Program-made: the position numbers and the translations under genes
Assembly: GCA_900469625.1 (NCBI GenBank)
Contig: UBXV01000002.1
Coordinates: forward strand, 1-64,000
Direction: 5' to 3'
DNA length: 64,000 bases
Source of the DNA: Hyphomicrobiales bacterium
GTDB lineage: Bacteria > Pseudomonadota > Alphaproteobacteria > Rhizobiales > Rhizobiaceae
Notes under the pieces: model-generated
Databases searched by the model: none
The model's input: only the letters and a program-made list of their open reading frames with translations
Told to the model about the DNA's origin: nothing
In this document: positions 42,537-51,370 of the stretch, piece by piece
Layout: every line of letters begins with the position of its first letter
Numbering within the stretch: position 1 is the stretch's first letter

Positions 42537-43553
42537 TTACTGGCCGCGAAGGGCCTGGAGCTCCTTGAACAGCGCCCCGACCGTGTCGGGACCGATCTCG
42601 GCGCTGAACTTTTCGATCATCGGCTTGACGGCGTCGCGCAGCTTCTGGGTTTCTTCCGGCGACAGTTCGCTGACCTCCATGCCGGTCGCCTTGATGTCGG
42701 CGATCGCCTTGGCGTCGAACTCGCGCGAGACCTGGCGCTGGTAATCACGGGCTTCGGTCGCAGATGTCTGGAGCACCGCCTTTTCCTCGTCGTTGAGACC
42801 GTCCCAGAACTTCTTGCTGATGAGCACGATCTGCGGGTTGTACTGGTGACGGGTCACCGTCATGTATTTCTGCACTTCATAGAACTTGGCGTTGAGAATG
42901 TTTGCGGCCGGGTTTTCCTGCCCGTCGACCGTGCCGGTTTCGAGCGCGGTGTAGAGCTCGGTATAGGGCAGCGGTACGGCATTGGCGCCGAGATTGTTGA
43001 ACAGCTCGATCGGGATCGGCGACTGGATGGTGCGGATCTTCAGCCCCTTGATGTCCTCGAGCTTGGTGACCGGATGGCGGTTGTTGGTGAGATTGCGGAA
43101 GCCCAGCTCCCAATAGCCAAGCCCGACGAGCCCGGTCGCGGGCAGCAGTTCGGCTAGGCTGGTGCCGAAGGGGCCGTCCATGACCTTGTCGGCCTCTTCG
43201 CCGTTGTTGAACAGGAAGGGCAGGTCGACGGCGCCGAACTGCTTGACGTTGCCGGCGAGGATGCCGGCGTTCAACACGGTCATTTCGATGACGCCGCCCT
43301 GCAGCGCCGAGACGGTCTGGACGTCGCCGCCGAGCACGCCGCCCGGAAACAGCTTAACCTCGATCTTGCCGCCGCTCTTCTCCTTTACCAACTCGGCGAA
43401 TTTCTCCATGCCCATCACTTGGGGATGGCCCTTGTTGTTGGCGGCGGCGAATTTGAGTTGCTGCTCGCGGATCTCTGCGAGCGCCGGGCTCGCCGCCATC
43501 AGCGCCACCGGCAACGCAACGCCGAGTGCCATTTTCATCAGTCTGTCGAACAT
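42537..43553 (-). CDS. TRAP transporter substrate-binding protein (DctP family)
   Basis: The 338-aa protein has a signal peptide (about 1-26, ending SPALAE) and the DctP fold: QQLKFAAANNKGHPQVMGME, then GKIEVKLFPGGVLGGDVQTV, the carboxylate-binding Arg region (GLKIRTIQSPI) and TGTVDGQENPAANI. Such proteins bind organic acids through that Arg. Given the enzymes downstream, shikimate, quinate or dehydroshikimate is the probable ligand. It is the third gene of the operon, after the small and large permeases. Confidence 0.9.
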   Translation of the reverse strand: MFDRLMKMALGVALPVALMAASPALAEIREQQLKFAAANNKGHPQVMGMEKFAELVKEKSGGKIEVKLFPGGVLGGDVQTVSALQGGVIEMTVLNAGILAGNVKQFGAVDLPFLFNNGEEADKVMDGPFGTSLAELLPATGLVGLGYWELGFRNLTNNRHPVTKLEDIKGLKIRTIQSPIPIELFNNLGANAVPLPYTELYTALETGTVDGQENPAANILNAKFYEVQKYMTVTRHQYNPQIVLISKKFWDGLNDEEKAVLQTSATEARDYQRQVSREFDAKAIADIKATGMEVSELSPEETQKLRDAVKPMIEKFSAEIGPDTVGALFKELQALRGQ

Positions 43554-43620
43554 AATTCCCTCCCAGGTTTGGCCGGTTTCTCCCTCCAGCCGGTTGAATG
43601 TTGCACGCGTCTTTCAGCGC

Positions 43621-44901
43621 CTATCGCGCAAACCAGGTGACCGGCACGGTCACCAGTTGCGGAAACAGCACGAGCAGGAAAAGCACGATCAGCTCGGCGA
43701 TCAGGAAGGGCATGACGCCCTTCATCAGCTCTTCCATCTTGAGCTTGGAAACGCCGCAGATGACGTTGAGCACCGTGCCGACAGGCGGGGTGATCAGGCC
43801 GATCGAGTTGTTGATGATGAACAGCACGCCGAAATAGACCGGATCGATACCCGCCTGCTTGATGATCGGCATCAGCACCGGCGTCATGATCAGGATGGTC
43901 GGCGTCATGTCCATGGCGGTGCCGACGACGACGACGAGCGCCATGATTGCCAGCAGCAGCAGCGTCTGGTTGTCCATCAGCGGTTCGAGAAGGGCGACGA
44001 GATCGCCGGGCACGTCGGCGACGGTGATCAGCCAGGCCGAAACGGCGGCACAGGCGACGAGGAACATCACGATCGACGTGATCTTCGCCGCCGCGACGAA
44101 GACGTGGAACAGCTTGGCCGGCGGCAGCTCACGGTAGATCACCATCGACACGAACAGCGAATAGACGGCGGCAACCACGCCGGCTTCCGTCGGCGTGAAC
44201 ACGCCGAACTTGAGGCCGACGATGATGATGACAGGCAGGAACAACGCCCAGAGGCTGTCGATGAAGGCCTTCATCCTGACGGTGCCGCTTTGGCGCGGCG
44301 GCAGCTGGTGCTGCTCCTTGCGCGACACGATCATCCAGGTCACGCAGAGGGCGGCGGCAATCATCAGGCCGGGGAAGATGCCGGCGAGGAACAGCTTGGT
44401 GATCGAGACGCCACCGACGACGCCATAAAGGATGAAGCCGATCGAAGGCGGAATGATCGGGCCGATGATCGAGGCGGAGGCAAGAAGGCCGCCGGCGCGG
44501 GCCGGGTCGTGGCCGGATTTCAGCATCATCGGCAGCAAAAGCGCGCCGAGCGCCGCCGCGTCGGCGACGGCCGAGCCGGAGAGGCTCGCCATGATGCAGG
44601 CGGCGAAGATGGCGACGAAGCCGAGCCCGCCGCGGATATGGCCGACCATCGCCATGGCGAGGTTGACGATGCGCCGCGACAGGCCGCCGGTGTTCATCAC
44701 CTCGCCGGCAAGCATGAAGAAGGGCACGGCCATCAGCGGAAAGCTGTCGGCGCCGTTCAGTACGTTCTGGGCGACGATCTGGGCATCGTAGAGGCCGAGA
44801 TACATCATCAGCGCGACGCCGGTGATGATGAGCGCGAAGGCGATCGGCACGCCAAGCGCCATCGGACCAAGCAGGGCGCCGAGGAAAATCGTGACGGTCA
44901 T
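43621..44901 (-). CDS. TRAP transporter large permease (DctM family)
   Basis: The 426-aa integral membrane protein has about 12 segments and family motifs (FFMLAGEVMNTGGLSRRIVN, SASIIGPIIPPSIGFILYG, ITPPVGTVLNVICG). It is the Na+-coupled transport unit. The ATG at 44901 has GAGGAGAG 7 nt upstream; the frame open to 44985 extends into the small-permease end without such support. It starts 10 nt after the small permease gene ends. Confidence 0.92.
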   Translation of the reverse strand: MTVTIFLGALLGPMALGVPIAFALIITGVALMMYLGLYDAQIVAQNVLNGADSFPLMAVPFFMLAGEVMNTGGLSRRIVNLAMAMVGHIRGGLGFVAIFAACIMASLSGSAVADAAALGALLLPMMLKSGHDPARAGGLLASASIIGPIIPPSIGFILYGVVGGVSITKLFLAGIFPGLMIAAALCVTWMIVSRKEQHQLPPRQSGTVRMKAFIDSLWALFLPVIIIVGLKFGVFTPTEAGVVAAVYSLFVSMVIYRELPPAKLFHVFVAAAKITSIVMFLVACAAVSAWLITVADVPGDLVALLEPLMDNQTLLLLAIMALVVVVGTAMDMTPTILIMTPVLMPIIKQAGIDPVYFGVLFIINNSIGLITPPVGTVLNVICGVSKLKMEELMKGVMPFLIAELIVLFLLVLFPQLVTVPVTWFAR

Positions 44902-44911
44902 CTGTCTCTCC

Positions 44912-45475
44912 TCAGGGCTTGGCGACGGGGTGGGCGAGCGATGGCGTCGGATGGTCGTCAAGAACGGCCTGGTCTTCGCTGTCACGCACCAATTCCGCGG
45001 TCGTCACATCGATGCGGCCGGTGACAATGGCGAACATGTCCCAGAGGATGATCAGGAAGGCGGGAATGCCGAAGGCGAGGCCCGCGCCGTAGAAGAACCC
45101 CATGGAAATGCCGGTCGCGGGTGCGGCCACATGCAGGTTGATCATTGTCTGTGACCAGCTGCCGCTGATCATCAGCCAGGTCGCGCCCAGCATCAGCGCC
45201 TGGCCCGCGAGGATCGCCACCTTCGCGGCGTTCGGCGGCAGTCGGCGCAGAAGCGAATCAACGCCGAGATGGGCATGTTCGCGCATTGCGACGACGGCGC
45301 CGAGGAAGGTCAGCCAGATGAAGAAGATGCGCGACAGCTCTTCGGAATAGGTGATGCCGGTGTTGAATGCGTAGCGCAGCACCACATTGCCGAAGACCAG
45401 CACCACCATGCCTGCAAGCAGAAGTGCTATGGCGACCTTCAGCAGCAGGAAGCAGAATTCGATTATCCTCAACAT
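44912..45475 (-). CDS. TRAP transporter small permease (DctQ family)
   Basis: The 187-aa protein has four membrane segments and the family pattern NVVLRYAFNTGITYSEELSR then FIWLTFLGAVVAMREHAHLG. It pairs with the large permease. The C-terminal tail of about 35 residues is hydrophilic. It is the first gene of the operon, about 280 bp from the divergent TetR-type regulator. Confidence 0.92.
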   Translation of the reverse strand: MLRIIEFCFLLLKVAIALLLAGMVVLVFGNVVLRYAFNTGITYSEELSRIFFIWLTFLGAVVAMREHAHLGVDSLLRRLPPNAAKVAILAGQALMLGATWLMISGSWSQTMINLHVAAPATGISMGFFYGAGLAFGIPAFLIILWDMFAIVTGRIDVTTAELVRDSEDQAVLDDHPTPSLAHPVAKP

Positions 45476-45603
45476 TTCGCTCCTCCCAGGCGATCAACCG
45501 CGCCTTGCGGTTCCAGACGTCCGTCATCGGTCAGGACATCCAAGTTCGCAAGGCTGGCATGCCGATCTCTCCTCCAAGCGACCGAATGCCACTTCAAAAT
45601 GTA

Positions 45604-45615
45604 CTAACTAGTTCG
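45604..45615. promoter_or_regulatory. Probable TetR operator upstream of the shikimate/TRAP operon
   Basis: The site is C-x-AACTAGTT-x-G: the core AACTAGTT (45606-45613) is a perfect palindrome and the outer C/G pair also matches. It lies in the divergent region, 129 bp before the small permease start and 141 bp before the regulator start. TetR proteins usually bind 14-16 bp palindromes of this type. Confidence 0.5.
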
Positions 45616-45755
45616 AATGTCAAGCGGCATGTCTTGAAAGAACCGGGCAAGCCCAATAAGACTTGGGGGAGGGGTCGCGGAGTGGAGCCGCGGCCAAGGC
45701 GCGGCGGCTACGGGCATTTCGCGTTGATAATCAAGGGCGGAGGAAGCGACGGGGC

Positions 45756-46394
45756 ATGGCGGCGCGAGCAGAGAACGGACGCAAGAACGATCCACAGCGC
45801 ACGAGGGAGGACATCCTCATCGTCGCGACGGACGAGTTCGCGACCCATGGTCTCGCCGGCGCCCGGGTCGATGCGATCGCCGAGAAGACCCGAACGTCCA
45901 AGCGGATGATCTACTACTACTTCGAGAGCAAGGAGGGGCTCTATCTCTCGGTGCTCGAGCGGTCCTATCGCAAGATCCGCACATTGGAGGCCGATTTGCA
46001 GCTGTCGAGCCTTGCCCCAGAGGCGGCGCTGCGAACTCTCATTTCGACCACGTTCGATCACGACGAGGCCAATCCGGAATTCGTGCGCCTGGTCAGCATC
46101 GAGAACATCCACCATGCCGCACACATGATGCGCTCGGAGGCGATCCGCGATCTCAACGTCTCAGTCATCGAGACCATCGCCGGCATTCTGGAGCGCGGCA
46201 CCGCCGAGGGCGTCTTCCGGCGCAAGGCGGATGCGATCGACGTGCACATGCTGATCAGCGCCTTCTGCTTCTTCCGCGTCTCCAACCGCTATACCTTCGG
46301 CACGATCTTTCGGCGCGACTTGTCGGAGCCCGACACGATGCAACGGCACAAGGGCATGATCGCGGACGCCGTGGTGAGCTATCTGAAGGGCTAG
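45756..46394 (+). CDS. TetR/AcrR family transcriptional regulator
   Basis: The 212-aa protein has the TetR DNA-binding domain (about 16-62; TREDILIVATDEFATHGLAG, RTSKRMIYYYFESKEGLYL) and an alpha-helical ligand domain with NPEFVRLVSIENIHHAAHMM. It is divergent from the TRAP/shikimate operon and is probably its repressor with an operon-related inducer. GGAGGAAG precedes the ATG at 45756. It converges on the Lrp gene with 22 bp between stops. Confidence 0.88.
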   Translation: MAARAENGRKNDPQRTREDILIVATDEFATHGLAGARVDAIAEKTRTSKRMIYYYFESKEGLYLSVLERSYRKIRTLEADLQLSSLAPEAALRTLISTTFDHDEANPEFVRLVSIENIHHAAHMMRSEAIRDLNVSVIETIAGILERGTAEGVFRRKADAIDVHMLISAFCFFRVSNRYTFGTIFRRDLSEPDTMQRHKGMIADAVVSYLKG

Positions 46395-46416
46395 AAAGCA
46401 GCCTGCAACACCATGT

Positions 46417-46908
46417 TCAGCCGTTGCGCAGATGCTCGGTCGGCAGCGCGGTCGTATATTTGATCTGGCTGAGCGCGAAGCTCGAGCGGATGCTGGAGAC
46501 GCCCGGGATCGTCGTCAGGAAGTCCACGACCAGCGCCTGGTACTTCATCAGGTCCTCGACGACGACGCGCAGCATGTAGTCCGATTCTCCCGTCATCAGG
46601 TAGCATTCGACGATCTCGGGCTTGGTCCTGATCGCGGCGCTGAAGACATCGAGCGAGGCCCGGTCCTGCTGCTTCAGCGACACGTGCACGAAGACGTTGA
46701 CGGCAAGGCCAAGGGCGAAGGCGTCGACGAGCGCGACCGAGCCCTTGATGACGCCCGTCTCCTTCAACTCGTTGACGCGCCGCCAGCAGGGAGAGGCCGA
46801 TAGCCCCGTCGCCTCGGCAAGGTCTGCCGTGCTGATCTCGGCATTCTGCTGCAGGAGGTCGAGAATGCGGATGGTCGCGGCATCAAAGCTCGGCTGCTTC
46901 TTCGGCAT
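46417..46908 (-). CDS. Lrp/AsnC family transcriptional regulator
   Basis: The 163-aa protein has the Lrp helix-turn-helix (about 8-55; AATIRILDLLQQNAEISTAD, ATGLSASPCWRRVNELKETG) and a RAM effector domain (about 70-150; KPEIVECYLMTGESDYMLRV, ALVVDFLTTIPGVSSIRSSF). It is divergent from a homodimeric 2-oxoacid dehydrogenase E1 gene and probably regulates it in response to an amino acid, as MdeR does for mdeBA in Pseudomonas. Two direct repeats with 14 of 16 bases identical lie immediately upstream. Confidence 0.9.
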   Translation of the reverse strand: MPKKQPSFDAATIRILDLLQQNAEISTADLAEATGLSASPCWRRVNELKETGVIKGSVALVDAFALGLAVNVFVHVSLKQQDRASLDVFSAAIRTKPEIVECYLMTGESDYMLRVVVEDLMKYQALVVDFLTTIPGVSSIRSSFALSQIKYTTALPTEHLRNG

Positions 46909-46911
46909 GAT

Positions 46912-46957
46912 ATTTCCTGAAATGGCATCTCGGCGGTCAGTATTGCCGGAAATGGCA
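46912..46957. promoter_or_regulatory. Tandem repeats, probable Lrp binding sites
   Basis: The 16-bp units at 46912-46927 and 46942-46957 differ at only two positions and both end in GAAATGGCA. Their start-to-start distance is 30 bp, near three helical turns, so bound dimers would lie on one face. The first unit begins 4 bp upstream of the Lrp gene start codon, suggesting autoregulation. Confidence 0.62.
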
Positions 46958-47031
46958 AAATTGCCAACGAAGATAGACCGGATATTTCGCGGCGTCGGGT
47001 GTAGCGTTTCCCTGTTCTGGGAGGAGCCGAC

Positions 47032-49431
47032 ATGGACGAGCCGTTACTTTCGACCGCCGCGCTGAAATGCCTGAAGGATCTGGAGCGCCAGGTGCTGTGG
47101 CACGCGTGCTGGATGATCCACAACGCCAACCACATCCGGGAAAAAGGCGAGGTGAAGGTCGGCGGGCACCAGGCGTCGTCCGCCTCGATCACGTCGATCA
47201 TGACGGCGCTCTATTTTCATATCCTGCGGCCGCAGGATCGGGTCGCGGTCAAGCCGCATGCAGCGCCGGTGTTCCATGCGATCCAGTATCTGATGGGCAA
47301 CCAGACGCGCGAGAAGCTGCAGAATTTTCGCGGCTTCGGCGGCGCGCAATCCTATCCGAGCCGAACCAAGGATATCGACGACGTGGATTTTTCGACGGGT
47401 TCGGTCGGCCTCGGCGTCGGCATCACCGCCTTCGCCTCGATCATCCAGGATTACATCGCGTCGAAACCCTGGGCGCAGAAGAAGAGCGACGGCCGCATGA
47501 TCGCGCTCGTCGGCGACGCCGAGCTCGACGAAGGCAATATCTACGAGTGCCTGCAGGAGGGCTGGAAACACGATCTGCGCAACACCTGGTGGGTGATCGA
47601 CTACAACCGCCAGAGCCTTGACGGCGTCGTGCGCGAGGGTCTTTGGCAGCGGATCGAGGCGATCTTCACCGCTTTCGGGTGGGACGTTAAGGTCGTCAAA
47701 TATGGAGCCTTGCAGGAGGCGGCGTTCAAGGAGCGCGGCGGCGCTGCCCTGCGCGCCTGGATCGACCGCTGCCCGAACCAGCTCTATTCGGCGCTGACCT
47801 TCCAGGGTGGCGCTGCCTGGCGCAAACGGCTTCAGGACGAGATCGGCGATCAGGGCGATGTCAGCAGGCTGTTGGCATCGCGCGACGACGACGAACTATC
47901 GGAGCTTATGAGCAATCTCGGCGGCCATTGCATAAAGACGCTGGCCGACACCTTTGCCAGTATCGACCATGATCGCCCGACGGTCTTTCTCGCCTATACG
48001 ATCAAGGGCTGGGGAACGCCGCTTGCCGGCCACAAGGACAACCATGCCGGCCTGATGACCAAGGCGCAGATGCAGGATTTCCAGCAGAAGACCGGCGTTC
48101 GCGCCGGGGAGGAATGGGAGGAGTTCGCGGCGGTCGCCGACGCTCAGGCGGCAAAGGAATTCCTGAAGGGCGTGCCGTTCTTTGCCGAGGGAACAAGGCG
48201 CTTCCAATCGCAGCCCGTAAAATCGGCCGGCTCGGTCCTGCTCGACGATCGCGAGCTTTCCACCCAGGCGGGCTTCGGCAAGATCCTCGATGCGCTGGCG
48301 CAGCGCGACGATGCACTCGCCGCCCGTATCGTGACCATGGCGCCCGACGTCACCGTCTCGACCAATCTCGGCCCCTGGGTCAACCGGCGTGGGCTCTTTG
48401 CCCGCGAGATGCAGGCCGACACGTTCCGAGACGAGAAGGTGCCTTCGGCGCAAAAATGGGCCTTCGGCCCCGGCGGGCAGCATATCGAGCTGGGGATCGC
48501 CGAGATGAACCTGTTCCTGCTCCTGGGCGCTGCCGGGCTTTCGCACTCCGTTTTCGGCGAACGGCTGCTGCCGATCGGCACGGTTTATGATCCCTTCGTG
48601 GCGCGCGGCCTCGATGCGCTGAATTACGCCTGCTACCAGGACGCCCGCTTCATGATCGTCGGCACACCCTCGGGCGTGACGCTGGCGCCGGAGGGCGGGG
48701 CGCATCAGTCGATCGGCTCGCAGCTGATCGGCATGAGCCAGGACGGCCTTGCCAGTTTCGAGCCCGCCTATCTCGATGAACTCTCCGCCATCATGGACTG
48801 GGCGTTCGACTACATGCAGCGCGACGGCGATGCGGTGCACGACGAACGCACATGGCTGCGCGATGCGACCGGCGGCTCCGTCTATCTGCGGCTGACGACC
48901 CGTCCGCTCGAGCAGATGCAGCGCCGCGAGGATGCGGCTTTCCGCCAGGGGGTGATCGACGGCGCCTACTGGCTGCGCGAGCCACGCCCCAACACGCAGC
49001 TCGTGCTGGCCTATCAGGGCTGTGTGGCGCCCGAAGTGCTGATGGCGGCCGGGCGGCTGGCCGAGCGTCACCGCGATGTCGCGGTGCTGGCGGTCACCTC
49101 TGCCGATCGGCTGAATGCCGGCTGGACGGCAGCCCAGCGGGCGCGCAGGCACGGCCATCATACGGCGGAAAGCCACGTCGAAGCGTTGCTGGCGCCGCTC
49201 TCCGATGCCTGCGACATCATCACCGTGACCGATGGCCATCCGGCCACGCTCGGCTGGTTCGGCTCCGTCCATGGCCACCGCACCGTTTCGCTCGGCGTCG
49301 AGCATTTCGGCCAGACCGGCACGATCGCCGACCTCTACGCCCATTTCGGTATCGATACGGAATCGATCATCGAAGCGGCAGAAGCGATTGCCCTTGGTCG
49401 CAACCGCCGCCGGTTCCGCCAGGCGGGCTAG
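47032..49431 (+). CDS. Homodimeric 2-oxoacid (pyruvate) dehydrogenase E1-type protein
   Basis: The 799-aa thiamin-diphosphate enzyme is of AceE/MdeB type. The N-terminal region has the substrate-site pattern GHQASSASITSIMTALYFHI. The TPP motif is GDAELDEGN at 151-159 ending in VIDYN near 178-182. The middle and C-terminal transketolase-like domains follow (HIELGIAEMNLFLLLGAAGL, then the C-terminal PHYTVTSADRLN-like region). It is somewhat shorter than AceE (about 885). GGGAGGAG stands before the ATG. No E2 or E3 gene is adjacent. The closest layout known to me is the Pseudomonas mdeR-mdeB pair, where it decarboxylates 2-oxobutyrate, but no methionine lyase gene is present. Confidence 0.85.
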   Translation: MDEPLLSTAALKCLKDLERQVLWHACWMIHNANHIREKGEVKVGGHQASSASITSIMTALYFHILRPQDRVAVKPHAAPVFHAIQYLMGNQTREKLQNFRGFGGAQSYPSRTKDIDDVDFSTGSVGLGVGITAFASIIQDYIASKPWAQKKSDGRMIALVGDAELDEGNIYECLQEGWKHDLRNTWWVIDYNRQSLDGVVREGLWQRIEAIFTAFGWDVKVVKYGALQEAAFKERGGAALRAWIDRCPNQLYSALTFQGGAAWRKRLQDEIGDQGDVSRLLASRDDDELSELMSNLGGHCIKTLADTFASIDHDRPTVFLAYTIKGWGTPLAGHKDNHAGLMTKAQMQDFQQKTGVRAGEEWEEFAAVADAQAAKEFLKGVPFFAEGTRRFQSQPVKSAGSVLLDDRELSTQAGFGKILDALAQRDDALAARIVTMAPDVTVSTNLGPWVNRRGLFAREMQADTFRDEKVPSAQKWAFGPGGQHIELGIAEMNLFLLLGAAGLSHSVFGERLLPIGTVYDPFVARGLDALNYACYQDARFMIVGTPSGVTLAPEGGAHQSIGSQLIGMSQDGLASFEPAYLDELSAIMDWAFDYMQRDGDAVHDERTWLRDATGGSVYLRLTTRPLEQMQRREDAAFRQGVIDGAYWLREPRPNTQLVLAYQGCVAPEVLMAAGRLAERHRDVAVLAVTSADRLNAGWTAAQRARRHGHHTAESHVEALLAPLSDACDIITVTDGHPATLGWFGSVHGHRTVSLGVEHFGQTGTIADLYAHFGIDTESIIEAAEAIALGRNRRRFRQAG

Positions 49432-49581
49432 GGCCGCCCTGTCAGCTGAGGCATGACCCGTCCTTTTGGGTATGTTGTCGCGTTGTATGACTCGACCTAA
49501 TATTCTTATCCGGGTAGGGCGAGGTCCGAATAGGCAGCCATGCCAAACCGTCTTAGTCCTGAAGCCTCGGAGGACAGGGTC

Positions 49582-51354
49582 ATGCGATGGCGGGCAATGG
49601 TGCGCTTCATGCTTCCGGCAATGCTGGCCGCCATGCTTGCAACCATGCCGGCGCTTGCCGAAGAGAGCGGAAAGCGGCTGGCGCTGATCGTCGGCATGAG
49701 CGACTACATCGTCGCCGGCGCCTTGCCGAACGCGGCGCGCGACGCCATCGCGTTCAATGGTTTCCTGAAGAAGCAGGGTTTCGAGGCCGATCTCGTGCTG
49801 AACGCGGATCGGCGCGGTCTTGCCGAGGCGCTTGCGAAGTTCTCGCGCAAGGTCGGTGCCGACGACGTGGCGCTGTTTTATTATGCCGGCCACGGCATGC
49901 AGCTTCATGGTGAAAACTATCTGGTCGGCACCGATGCGAGGCTCGCAAGCGAATTCGATATCCCGGCCGAGACGGTGCCCTTGTCGGAGATCGTCAACGC
50001 CCTTGAGAAGCGGGCGCGCATATCGCTGATCTTTCTCGACGCCTGCCGCGACAACCCGCTCGCCAATCGGCTGAACGTCGAGGTCGAGGGCGCGAGCCGC
50101 GGCGGCGCGACACGCGGGCTGGCGCCGATCGAAACCCATGGCGCCGGCACCATGGTCGCCTTCGCCGCGGCGCCGGGGCAGGTGGCGGCCGACGGCACCG
50201 ACGGCCATTCGCCCTTCACCCGCGCGCTGATCGACAACCTGTCGGGTGCGGGCCTTGAGGTCGGCACCGCCTTCAAGCGCGTCGTGCGCGACGTGCGCAA
50301 GGAGACCGGCGGCAGGCAATCGCCGCAACTGCTGTCGTCGCTGGCGCTCGAGTTCTATTTCGGAAGTGAGGGCGCCCGCCCGGTCGAGGAGAAGGCGGAT
50401 CCAGCGGATGCTCGCACCGCCTTGGACCTCGTCGCGCTCGATTTCGGCAAGGCGATGCGGCTCGATACGCCGAGAGGCTGGAAGTGGTTTCTCGGCAAAC
50501 ACGGCGACAGCACCTATGCGGAGGCCGCGCGGCAGTCGATCGGCCGTCTCGTCGCCCGTGAGGAGCTGCGCTCGCCCTTGGCCGCCATGGCGCAGGAGCA
50601 GCGCGACTTCGCCGACCGGCAGCGCCGGGCCGCGGCCCAGGCGTCATTGATCGGCGCCGGCTTCGACACCGGCACGGTCGACGGCAATTTCGGCAGCCAG
50701 ACCCGCGTGGCGATCACATCCTTCCAGCGCGCCCGCGGCCTGGCGCAGACCGGCTTCGTCAATCAGGAGACGGCGGCAGCGCTTGGCATGACGACCACGG
50801 CGCCAAACCGGGAAATCCTTTCGCTTGCGACGGCGCGCCGATATGATGCCGACGATCTTGATGGTCTGGAAGACGCGCGCGTGGTGGACATGGTGCGCTG
50901 CCTTTCGGCTTTCCCCCTGACCTATGGCCGCTTCGACGGCCACCTTTATGCCGCGGCCGCCGGGGTCGTCGCCTGGCAGGAGGCTTCCGCCGTGGCCGCG
51001 CGCTGCGGTGGCCATCTGGTGACGATCGGCTCGGCCGAAGAAAACGCCTTCGTCGCATCGCTCGTCAACGGCGACGGGCACTTCTTCGACAGCGCGTTCG
51101 AGCGTGGCGAGCACCGGCGCGTCGGTCCGTGGCTGGGGCTGGTCGCGGATGGCGCTTCGGGCGCCTGGCGATGGGGGAGCGGTGCGCCGCTTAGCTACAC
51201 CAGATGGTTTCGACAGGTCCCGAAGGCCGGTGGCGCCGGAATTCTCTATGTCGCCTATCGCGCAAACCAGGTGCCGCAGGCGGAAACGATCGAGACATGG
51301 GGCGCGCGCGATCCGACACTGACGACGCCAGGCTTCATCGTCGAGTTCGACTAG
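49582..51354 (+). CDS. Exported caspase-fold protein with peptidoglycan-binding and C-type-lectin-like domains
   Basis: The 590-aa protein has a signal peptide (RFMLPAMLAAMLATMPALAE). The C14 caspase-like domain (about 28-255) carries the catalytic pair His104 (YYAGHGM) and Cys155 (LDACRDNP). A coiled, Glu/Arg-rich spacer leads to a PG_binding_1 domain (about 352-402; AGFDTGTVDGNFGSQTRVAI), and the C-terminal region (about 453-590) has C-type-lectin-like features (GGHLVTIGSAEENAFVASLV, WLGLVADGASGAWRWGSG). It should act in the periplasm as an orthocaspase-like Arg/Lys protease or scaffold anchored to the wall. The ATG at 49582 is preferred over 49540 because GGAGG is 8 nt upstream. It converges on the glucan synthase operon with 16 bp between stops. 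Confidence 0.85.
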   Translation: MRWRAMVRFMLPAMLAAMLATMPALAEESGKRLALIVGMSDYIVAGALPNAARDAIAFNGFLKKQGFEADLVLNADRRGLAEALAKFSRKVGADDVALFYYAGHGMQLHGENYLVGTDARLASEFDIPAETVPLSEIVNALEKRARISLIFLDACRDNPLANRLNVEVEGASRGGATRGLAPIETHGAGTMVAFAAAPGQVAADGTDGHSPFTRALIDNLSGAGLEVGTAFKRVVRDVRKETGGRQSPQLLSSLALEFYFGSEGARPVEEKADPADARTALDLVALDFGKAMRLDTPRGWKWFLGKHGDSTYAEAARQSIGRLVAREELRSPLAAMAQEQRDFADRQRRAAAQASLIGAGFDTGTVDGNFGSQTRVAITSFQRARGLAQTGFVNQETAAALGMTTTAPNREILSLATARRYDADDLDGLEDARVVDMVRCLSAFPLTYGRFDGHLYAAAAGVVAWQEASAVAARCGGHLVTIGSAEENAFVASLVNGDGHFFDSAFERGEHRRVGPWLGLVADGASGAWRWGSGAPLSYTRWFRQVPKAGGAGILYVAYRANQVPQAETIETWGARDPTLTTPGFIVEFD

Positions 51355-51370
51355 GGCTATCCGGGCAACC

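Noticed and set aside
47896-50502. 868-codon minus-strand frame across the E1 and caspase genes
   Set aside because: It crosses two well-supported plus-strand genes and has no family similarity.
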